Origin: Hedera helix
Lineage: Eukaryota > Streptophyta > Magnoliopsida > Apiales > Araliaceae
Reading direction: 5' to 3'
Assembly: GCA_947179155.2 (NCBI GenBank)
Contig: OX359265.1
Coordinates: 58,229,540 to 58,293,539, forward strand
Length of the DNA stretch: 64,000 nt
Within the stretch, counting starts at the first letter, position 1; the number at the start of each line of letters is the position of its first letter. The notes under the pieces are model-generated. The model made no database searches. It was not told the origin of the DNA and was given only the letters and a program-made list of their open reading frames with translations. The position numbers and the translations under genes were made by a program. Positions 1 through 9,302 of the stretch are shown here, piece after piece.

Positions 1-439
1 ATTATATCGCCTTTAACCTATCATCTGTTCAACAAATATATCACATCTGTGCCCCCGGCCACAGATATTCACAACAGCTTGATTTTTGGATGATTAGAAT
101 GATATAAATGATGAACAGAAGAAATAGGATAACAATAAGTATCGGAAGTTTACTTTGTACAGATTCAAATAATGTCCAAATTGTCAACATGATGTGGAGT
201 GAAATTTAAAAATGATATTCAAGATCCACAGTTCAGAATAACGGTTACAATTCAATAGAAAGGTTCACGTAAATAGGAAGGTTCAGTTGAAATAATGAAG
301 TTCAACTATTATGGAACATATAATATTTTCAGGAATTATAGAAGCAATAGTTCCATAATAAATTTCGATTTAGGAGTATGAAAGAAAATAATATCCCTTA
401 CCATAGCAGGTTTGATTAACAAAAGGTGAAGGAAATTAA

Positions 440-725
440 TACAAAGGGTTATTCACCAACAGGCGGCAATCCGCTTCGTAAGGTTATTCCCACAATTTAA
501 TAGAATTTGAGTACAAAGAGTTATTCACCAAACAGGCGGCAATCCGCTCCGTAAGGTTATTCCCACAATTTAATAGAATTTGAGTACAAAGAGTTATTCA
601 CCAAACAGGCGGCAATCCGCTCCGTAAGGTTATTCTCAGAGATTAATAATGAATGAATATGAAAGGTTATTCACCAACAGGCGGCAATCCGCTCCGTAAG
701 GTTATTCCCACAATTTAATACATGG
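440..725. repeat. Four tandem copies of a ~73-bp repeat with a GC-rich core
   Basis: The core AGGCGGCAATCCGC starts at 461, 534, 607 and 679, a spacing of 73, 73 and 72 bp. Each core can form a small hairpin (GCGG, CAAT loop, CCGC). Each unit is flanked by GTTATTCACC and GGTTATTC. On the minus strand the array lies downstream of the TATA-like box of the LTR, so it would be in the transcribed leader. Confidence 0.9.
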
Positions 726-1131
726 AAATAAAAGGCACGTCTTATGAGTAAGGAAGAAATAATATTATTATCGAGAATCAAATAATGATAATCCCTTACC
801 ATAGTATGTTTGAATAATGGAAGATGAAAAAGATGGTATCCCTTACCTCAACACGTGACTGAATATTGATTTAAATGAGGTTGATTAACTTGAACAGTAC
901 ACGTATACTTATAGATCTTCACAAATACTCAAGATGACTTAAGCACACTTAGAGAGAACTTTCACAAGAAGTATTTAGAGAGAGAAAGAAAGAACAAGTA
1001 AGGAAGTTTATGAAAAATCCTTAAGTTAAGGCTTCTATTTATAGCCAAAAATCTTATCATTCATTTAATCTAAACCATTCATTTAAAGATCATCTTTTAA
1101 TCTATACCATCCATTTCAAATATTATATTAT

Positions 1132-1380
1132 CTTTAATCTACACCATTCATTTCATATCACCTAATAATCACCTAACTTTATATTATAAACAAATCAATT
1201 TAATTATTCAACAATAATTCACACTTTAATCTACACCATTCATTTCATATCACCTAATAATCACCTAACTTTATATTATAAACAAATCAATTCAATTATT
1301 CAACAATAATTCACACTTTAATCTACACCATTCATTTCATATCACCTAATAATCACCTAACTTTATATTATAAACAAATA
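1132..1380. repeat. Three tandem copies of a 92-bp AT-rich repeat
   Basis: The segment starting CTACACCATTCATTTC recurs at 1139, 1231 and 1323 (period 92), almost identical between copies. Two more diverged partial units lie upstream from about 1065. The array is inside the left LTR-like region, just upstream of its minus-strand TATA. Confidence 0.9.
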
Positions 1381-1796
1381 ACTTTATCAATTCAATTATT
1401 ATGACTAATTGTTATAAATACAGTATAGTTAGCTCTTAGATATCAAGTCAATAAATTAATGAAATACAACTGTTTAAATAACATCATAATAGAGATAACA
1501 ATAATGTAAAATAAAGCATACGTTACTGTGTAATGACAATTATTGATTCAATAATGTGAATTACTGTGCATATGTTACTGTGACAATTATTAGGTTCAAT
1601 AATTTTAAAAACAGTGCAACAACAATTATTGACTCAATGATATAAAATACAGTGTAATGACAATTATTAAATCAATAATGCAAAATACTGTGTAACAACA
1701 ATTATTGAATTGATAATATAAAATATTATGCAGTGACAATTATCGATGAAATGATGCGTAACAGTTACGGTGTCAATTATCAGACCAAAAATATGA

Positions 1797-2579
1797 GACA
1801 CTATGCAATACCGTGTGTTACTGTAGAGTACCGAGTGCTACAGAAAATACCAATAACTACCGTATGCTACTATTCTTTTATCATCGGTATTTTAACAGTT
1901 CCGTTGACTATTTTTATTTAAAAAGGTTATTTCTGTCGTTTTCTATATCCGACAAATATTCCGTTGTGGGGTCCACCAATAATTTGTTATTTCGGCGCCG
2001 TCGTACGACACGAATATTCCCCGACCAAACGAATATTCCCCGACAAAGCGAATATTGTCCGACAAAATAAAATTTGCACATAACATCCTTAACTTTTAAC
2101 TTTATCGATTTAACCACTTACTGTTTCAAAAAAATATATATATGAAGAAAATTAAATTTTGTATTTCATAAAATTCAGGGTCTTACAGACACTATGCAAT
2201 ACCGTGTGTTACTGTAGAGTACCGAGTGCTACAGAAAATACCAATAACTACCGTATGCTACTATTCTTTTATCACCGGTATTTTAACAGTTCCGTTGACT
2301 ATTTTTATTTAAAAAGGTTATTTCTGTCGTTTTCTATATCCGACAAATATTCCGTTGTGGGGTCCACCAATAATTTGTTATTTCGGCGCCGTCGGACCAA
2401 ACGAATATTCCCCGACCAAACGAATATTCCCCGACAAAGCGAATATTGTCCGACAAAATAAAATTTGCACATAACATCCTTAACTTTTAACTTTATCGAT
2501 TTAACCACTTACTGTTTCAAAAAAATATATATATGAAGAAAAATTAAATTTTGTATTTCATAAAATTCGGGGTCTTACA
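1797..2579 (-). repeat. Tandem duplication (391 + 392 bp) of the LTR terminus
   Basis: The block from 1797 to 2187 (starts GACACTATGCAATACC, ends TCTTACA) is repeated at 2188-2579 with very few changes, one being an extra A. The junction places the LTR terminal sequence inside the array. The right-hand copy of this LTR family (62779 onward) has only one unit, so the duplication is specific to this copy. Confidence 0.9.
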
Positions 2580-2697
2580 TCCTCCCCCCATCCCCGCCCC
2601 TCATCCCCCTGACTCTGCCCCTCCTCCGCCCCTCGTGGTGGATCCAGATTTGATCTTGGTGGCCACCCCCTCCCCCCGCCTCCTTCGCCTACTTTTT

Positions 2698-3046
2698 GGT
2701 TACCGTTGTATTAAAAGTTGGTTACATATGTATTAAGGTTTGGTTACCTTTTTGTATTAAGGGTTGATTACCTTTATATTAAAGTTTGGTTACCTTTGTA
2801 TTAAAGATTGGTTACCATTGTATTAAGGTTTGGTTACCTTTGTATTAAAGGTTGGTTTCCTTTGTTTTAAGGTTGGATACCTTTTGTATTGGGGGTTTGG
2901 TTACCTGTGTATTAAAGACTGGTTACCTATGTACTAAGGATTGGTTACCTTGTATTAAAGTTTGGTTACCTTTGTATTAAAGGTTTGTTACCTTCTTTAT
3001 TAAGGTTTGGTTACCTTTGTATTACAGGGTTGGTTACCTTTGTATG
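2698..3046. repeat. Minisatellite, ~16 copies of a ~22-bp unit
   Basis: Units of the form GGTTACCTTTGTATTAAAGGTT run head to tail with small length changes and point differences. The last unit runs directly into a G-rich block. Preceding it (2580-2690) is a C-rich stretch with many CCCC and CCTCC runs. No coding potential is apparent. Confidence 0.9.
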
Positions 3047-3412
3047 GATGAGGCGGGGGGAGGGAGGAGGGGAGGGGTGAGGCAGGCGGTGAGAGGGTAC
3101 GGAGGAGGGAGGAGACGGGGGGAGGGAGGCGGGGACGGAGGAGGGAGGTGGGGAGGGGGGACGGAGGAGGGAAGAGGTAGGCGGGGAGGGGGGAGGGAGG
3201 AAGAGGCAGGCGGGACGGAGGAGGGAGGGAGGTAGGGAGGGGGAAGGAGGAGGCAGGCTGGAGGGGGGACGGAGGCAGGCGGGGAGGGGGGAAGGAGGTG
3301 GCAGGGGGAGGGGGATGGGGGCGAAGGAGGGGAGGAGGCAGGCGGAGGCGGAGGCGGGAGGCGGGAGCGAGAGCGGGGGGAGGGAGGAGGCGGGAGGGAG
3401 GGAGGGAGGGAC
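3047..3412. repeat. G-rich purine tract (GGA/GGC minisatellite)
   Basis: About 365 bp in which the plus strand is nearly all G and A, with many GGGG and GGAGG runs and scattered GGCAGGCGGG units. It contrasts sharply with the AT-rich surroundings. The open frames across it are only products of the skewed composition. Many G-runs are spaced as expected for G-quadruplexes. Confidence 0.85.
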
Positions 3413-3420
3413 AGGTGTCC

Positions 3421-5385
3421 TCTTTTCCCTCTCCTCTATTTTTTCTTTCTCTCTCATTTGCATTCTTTTTGTAATTATTTTTGTTAGTGCACTTTTTTTT
3501 AATTATTTTTGTTAGTGCACTATTTTTGTAATTATTTTCTAAAAGTTGTATACTTATGTAAAGGACCCAAATATTTTCATCATTCCTATTTTTAGGGGTT
3601 ATTTATTTATTTCTAAATAAATTTGAACAAATTTAAATTTGATCGAATAAGTCATTTAAATTATTTGCTTTACACTATGAAAGATTCATGCAAGAAATTA
3701 TAACTGAATCGATAAAAAATAGTGCTAAATAATATTTTTACTTACATATCTTCATTGTAAATAAATTTTGTTACGTATAATTTTATTTTTCTTTAACAAA
3801 TTGGTCAATAAACTAATTTAATGAATGTTGTTGTAATCTTTTATTTTGATTTGATGGATTGATAGAATGGCATTAATATTTTTAGTATTTTATTTTTAAA
3901 ATTATATTACTAATAGTATTCAAAAGTTTATATTTAGTTTTTCTTATAAACACGTTGTTTACTTATAATTACATAATAAATTTGTTCATAATAGTCTAAA
4001 ATGTTAAAATGGAAAAATATATGTATTAAGATATTTTAAATAGACAATTATTAAAAACAATATTTCATTCCGTATTCACAGATTATCTCATATATTCAAA
4101 AAAAAATTGTCTAATTTTTTCAAACTGTGAGTTCAATTAATTTATTAATTTAAATTTTTTTCATTCAAATTCAAGAACCCCTTAATTAAACGGAAGACTT
4201 TTTGCTAATGCTATCTAATCGTCAATACTCCACTGGTAAGGGGTGATGATATGATGCAAGTTTATCTCTTTTTGAAAAATTGATATTTTCCGCTTTAGTT
4301 GATAATTTTTGGAGACTTTGATGGGTAATTAGGTATTGATGTTGAAGTCTACTCTAGAAATTCAGTACTGGAAGTCGTAGTAGTCGATTAATTTACAGTA
4401 ATTTTTAAATAATTAAATTAACCTTCAATATGGATGGAAGGGAGGCTCAAAATAATACTATTATATATATCGAGGGAGGGAGGGAGACGTAGTTGTCCCG
4501 CTTTATCCGTCCTCCACGTGCAACCTCCACCCTTCCCGCCCTTAATTTGACAAAATACCACCACTCACTCGTATCACTTCCAATCATTTATTTTAAATTA
4601 AATCCTATTGCTAACTCCACTACAAATTACACCGACTGGCAATAGTAATAATATAAATGTAGTAATATTTGGGGGCACTGGTTTTTGCTTCCACAAGCAA
4701 ACACGCTTCACTTTAATTATCACCATCAAAATCAACTACTACGTCTCTCTCTTCTAAAATTTAGCCGTTGTATGGAATCAATGTCCCTGTCCCTGTCGTT
4801 TCTTCAACTCTTCTATCACTTAATTTCATTTTATTCAATCCTCCCTTATATGATGAATAATTCTAGACTTACCCACAAAAAATACCCACTAAATTTATCC
4901 GCAAAAAAGACGAAAGAGTATGGCAAATAAAGTGGGACCATATTTCTTTGTCTTATTCATGGGTAAGGTTTGTGGGTCAAAAATGAGGGTAAGTGTAGAA
5001 TCACTCTTATATGATATAGATATAGACATGGATAACATGTGATTAAGTTGAAAGTACGACATGACAATACCTTAGATACACCGAATAATTTTGCCAGAGA
5101 GACTGGTCTGATGGGAGTACTGCATTTTTGTCTTACTTATCTCCAGGTGTCGTGACTTCTTTTTCCTCCCAATTTTTCCCTCTGGTTGGTTCGTAGTATT
5201 TCCTTCATTTTCCCACCAATTGAACATTATTTAATAATGAAACCGAATTTTGTGTATGCTTGTTTGACCATAACTCTATATTTTTTTAAAGCATGATTCA
5301 ATTGAATAATCAACGAAACGCCTCACCTTTTAATGGAATCTATTTATGGTGAAATGTCTAATTCTACTTCTCCCTTTTTCTTATG
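3421..5385. other. Gene-free AT-rich stretch upstream of the RLK
   Basis: No coding region is supported here. It contains one short MITE (4861-5000) and a short purine-rich patch near 4470-4490. The 81-codon open frame at 4685-4930 resembles no family I know and overlaps the MITE. Confidence 0.6.
4861..5000. mobile_element. Short MITE with ~29-bp terminal inverted repeats
   Basis: The left end TTCTAGACTTACCCAC and the right end (reverse complement TTCTACACTTACCCTC) match over about 29 bp. A related but more decayed copy lies at about 58120-58322, also ending in a GTAAGTGTAGAA motif. The superfamily is not determined. Confidence 0.6.
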
Positions 5386-5392
5386 TAGATAT

Positions 5393-5401
5393 ATATAATA
5401 A
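5393..5401 (+). promoter_or_regulatory. Possible TATA box of the RLK gene
   Basis: TATATAATA lies about 30 nt before the ATG at 5431. If used, the 5' leader would be only a few bases long, so a TATA further upstream may be the real one. Position and motif only. Confidence 0.3.
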
Positions 5402-5430
5402 AGCTGTGTGATCTTTGACTAAGTGAGGAA

Positions 5431-8019
5431 ATGGATATCAAGTTCATGTTCTTGGCAATTTTCTTGTTTGAATCTCTTTTCTTTTTGGTAGCTACCACTG
5501 AACCCTTTCAAGATAAACAAGCCTTACTCGATTTTGCCCGAAATCTTTACCATTCTCGCCCTCTCAATTGGGATGACAATTCTTCTGCTTGTAGTATTTG
5601 GACTGGAGTGACATGTAATCATGATAAATCTAGAATTATAGCCGTCCGATTGCATGGAATCGGTTTTCACGGCCAAATCCCCTCAAACACCATCAGCCGG
5701 TTGTCAGCACTCCAGCTACTGAGTCTGAGATCCAACGGCATATCTGGTCCTTTACCTCCTGATTTCTCTAAGCTTGGAAACTTGACTGCCCTCTACCTTC
5801 AGTCCAATAACTTCTCTGGCCTGCTGCCGTTGGATTTCTCTGTTTGGAAAAATCTTTCCATTATTAATTTGTCACACAATGCTTTTAATGGCATCATCCC
5901 TTCCTCAATTTCAAATTTGACTCACCTAACAGCATTGAATCTTGCTAACAACTCACTTTCAGGTGAAATACCTGATCTCAATATCTCTAGTCTCCAACAG
6001 CTAGATCTATCCAACAATAATCTCACTGGAACACTCCCTCAATCTCTTCGGAGATTCCCAACTTCGGCTTTCTTTGGTAATAATTTTTCTCCTGAAAATC
6101 TCCCTATTCCACTTCCTCCAGCTCTTTCACCCAATGATCAACCTTCAAAAAAATCCTCAAAACTTAGCAAATCTGCAATCCTAGGTATTGCAATCGGCAG
6201 TTGTGTTCTGGGGTTTGCCATACTCGCTGTGTTGTTGATTGTTTGCTATTCCAATAGAGGAGATGAAAATGTGGTCTTGGCCAAGTCCCAGAAGAAGGAA
6301 ACAAATATGGCTAAAACAGTCTCTGGGAGGCGGGACAGAAATAGTAGTCTTGTTTTCTTTGAGGGTTGTAATCTTGCATTTGACTTGGAAGATCTGTTGA
6401 GAGCTTCTGCCGAAGTGCTTGGAAAGGGAACATTTGGGACAACGTATAAGGCAGCGTTGGAGGATTCAACCACGGTTGCAGTAAAGAGATTAAAGGAAGG
6501 GAGCGTTGCAAGACGGGAGTTTGAGCAGCAGATGGAGGTTGTTGGAAGCATCAAGCATGAGAATGTGGCTGCCCTAAGAGCATATTACTATTCCAAGGAT
6601 GAAAAACTCATGGTGTATGATTATTACAGTCAGGGGAGCGTATCGGCAATGTTACATGGTATGTTTTGCTCTCTTAGTCTCAATCACCTGTTCTCCCTTT
6701 GTTAGCTCGCTTGCATCAATTATTTCCATTTTTTATTTTTTATTTTTTTCCAGAAGCAGAGTTGTAGTATTTAGTATTCAGTTATTTCCACTATGTATAT
6801 CTTTTTAACCGAGTGTTGATCTTTTTTGCTTCTTCCAAAGAAAATAAAATGGCCAAAATATATCTTTTCAAATAGGACTTGTTTGTTCTATGTGAGAATA
6901 TTAGCTTGGTTTTTCAAGAATAACTCAGGAAGCTTTTCAGCTAGGATAGATACAAATGGCCGCAGTTTATTCAAGCATGAACATAGGAATTTGCCTCTGC
7001 AAATTGCAACTCCTGATTTTTTTTTATAGAATTGATAGAGAGGAAACATCGGATTATGTTATTGTTAAAGTAGTGCAATACATTTTCTTTTATATGTATT
7101 TGTATATATTTTGGTGATGGGAGGGGGAAGCTTGACTTTAACAACTTCAAATACAAGCTTTCCTTCTGAAATTGAAAGTTCAGGTTTGCAATTGAGAAGG
7201 GGTTAACTTTGACAATTCTATCATGTCATATCCTTTCCTTACTATACGCAATGTTAGGAGAATGTTGATGAATAGAGGTCAGCAGCATATAAGCCTACAA
7301 CTTTTAATGTAATTATATCCTGATGAATCCAATTCATCTCTATAACTTTTTCAGCAAACAGAGGTCAGGGTCGGACTCCTCTAGACTGGGAAACTCGACT
7401 AAGGATAGCTGTTGGTGCAGCGAGGGGCATTGCTCATATCCACACACAACTCGGTGGTAAGCTTGTTCACGGAAACATAAAAGCCTCAAACATTTTCCTC
7501 AACTCTCAACAACATGGCTGCGTAAGTGATCTTGGCTTAGCAACACTGATGAGTCCAATGACCGCACCATCTGCGCAGACTGCAGGATACCGAGCCCCAG
7601 AAGTAACAGGCTCTCGGAAAGTGTCCCATGCATCTGATGTTTACAGCTTTGGAGTCCTGCTGTTTCAGCTTCTAACTGGCAAGTCTCCAATACTTGCTGC
7701 AGGAGGTGATGAGGTCATCCACTTGGTCAGATGGGTTCATTCTGTTGTCCGAGAGGAATGGACTGCAGAAGTGTTTGATGTGGAACTTTTGAGGTATCCT
7801 AATATAGAGGAGGCGATGGTGGAGATGTTGCAAATAGGAATGGCATGCGTCGCAAGAGTTCCGGAGCAAAGACCCAAAATGCCAGATGTGGTAAAAATGG
7901 TGGAGGATATTATAAGGATTAATACAGGAAATCAGCCATCCTCTGAAGCTAAATCAGAAGGTTCAACACCAACGCTGACACCCCCAGTAGTTGACATAGG
8001 ATCGTCTTCTGTTCCATAA
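5431..8019 (+). CDS. LRR receptor-like kinase, subfamily LRR-III, probable pseudokinase
   Basis: Two exons, 5431-6658 and 7355-8019 (intron GT at 6659, AG at 7353-7354, phase 1), give 630 aa. Order: signal peptide (about 1-23), N-terminal LRR cap with the pair of cysteines in the CSIWTGVTC segment (53-62), five or so LRRs (about 70-205), a proline/lysine linker, a transmembrane helix (about 249-271), then a kinase-like domain (about 325-600). The glycine loop GKGTFG (331-336) and the VAVK lysine (352) are present. The catalytic HRD is HGN (448-450) and DFG is DLG (468-470). Known plant LRR-III receptors commonly show such changes and are thought to signal without strong phosphotransfer. It would sit in the plasma membrane. 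The intron position inside the kinase region is conserved in this subfamily. The ligand cannot be told from sequence. Confidence 0.95.
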
Positions 8020-8208
8020 TAATATAAGGAAACTGATATTTTCACATGTAAAAATGATAGTTTCACGTGAACCTCTGTCACTTGAATGTAAGACCCACTA
8101 AGTATTTATGTAAGAGAGACCATATGAAAATATTATTTTTTTATGTGAAAATATCAGTTGCCTAATATAATAATATAAGATTATTGTTTCACTAGAAGTT
8201 GAAGTTGT

Positions 8209-8211
<3 letters not shown>

Positions 8212-8244
<33 letters not shown>
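8212..8244. repeat. (TA)n microsatellite
   Basis: Uninterrupted TA dinucleotides, about 16 units, in the 3' flank of the RLK gene. Confidence 0.95.
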
Positions 8245-8245
<1 letters not shown>

Positions 8246-9302
8246 TTTCCAAAATCTTTATTTTGACCCACGGGCTCTAGTTTTGTAAATAATTGCTTCC
8301 CTTTGACAAATAGCTTACTCACTTGACACAAATTAGGTCAAGAGTTAGGTTGGTTTACCGAATTATTTTGACTAGGAAGTTAAGCATGTCAGTTTGAAAA
8401 GTCCCACCGAATAAATAGACCTTCCGGCCCTTCTCGAAAATTACATAAAGTCTTTATTCAAGCCAAATTGCTTATTAAAAGCAATCAGTTTGAAGAAATG
8501 GGATTTTTATCAACTGTTCACAGTTTCACTATTGCTACACAATTTGATATCCTTGAATTCACAAATGAAATATGATTTCAGATCAACTTCGGTTGCAGTT
8601 CTCTGCAACCATTCCGGGGATGCCATATTGCCATTACATTGCATTATGCTGCCAGTTCTTTACTTACATTGAAGCAAAGATTCAGTGTTTTGTTCTTCCT
8701 TTTCTGTTCTGCTTTTGGCCATTTTCTTTTTTCAGTTTTCTTACTCAAGACGATGATATCTGCCAATAGCTTAAACAAGTTGTGCACCCAATAATAGTTC
8801 TCACAAATATATAGCTTAATATTTTCTCATTTGAAAAGATAATAATCACAAGTTGTATATCCATGGTTGGAGTTGTAGCACTAACAAAAATAATATAAGA
8901 AACAATAACCTACAACATCGCATGCAGCTGGGGTATGAGCTGAGCAGAAAAGGTCTTAGCAACGGTAAAAGAATTTATCCCCTTTATATAATGAACATTG
9001 TCAATCCCCTGAAGTCCTCAAAATGCACAATCATAGGATTCAAGTAACTGCACTCCACAAAACATAAAGCCAGACGAAAATGCAACTCACTTGCACATAA
9101 TTCTAGTTTTAACTCCACCTGAAATTAAACAAAATGTGCAACGCTTTCAAGAGATCATAATACCTTTATAAGTTATAACCCAAAAATTCATTGGTACAAA
9201 ATCTTGAGTAGAGTTTTTGCAAGAAAAATAGACATCATCAGATAATAGTAATTTTATTTTAATTTACAATATTATATTGACAAGTCTTTCCAAAGAACAA
9301 TA
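8245..9302. other. Convergent intergenic region between the RLK and TH1 genes
   Basis: The RLK ends on the left and the minus-strand TH1 gene ends at 9303, so this stretch holds both 3' flanks. No additional gene is supported. The part next to 9302 is presumably the TH1 3' UTR. Confidence 0.5.

Larger units (their letters stand above)
1..2579 (-). mobile_element. LTR-like end of a retroelement, minus strand, truncated by the window edge
   Basis: Read on the minus strand, the sequence begins at 2579 with TGTAAGACCCCGAA, a start typical of plant Ty3/gypsy LTRs. It continues through copies of an AATATTC/TGTCGGGG repeat and degenerate repeats of about 47 bp built on ACAATTATTGA. A TATA-like GGCTATAAATAG follows near 1042-1031, then a pyrimidine-rich leader. 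The same sequence occurs on the plus strand from 62779. The first ~390 bp are duplicated in tandem. No gag/pol coding sequence is visible, so the element runs off the window or is a fragment. What is seen: terminal dinucleotide, TATA and homology between the two copies. The Ty3-LTR assignment is inference. Confidence 0.6.

Noticed and set aside
3011..3463. 150-codon Pro/Ser-rich frame (minus) and Gly/Arg-rich frames (plus)
   Set aside because: Products of the G-rich purine tract; no start context, domain or conserved feature.
4685..4930. 81-codon ORF upstream of the RLK
   Set aside because: Overlaps a MITE and has no family resemblance.
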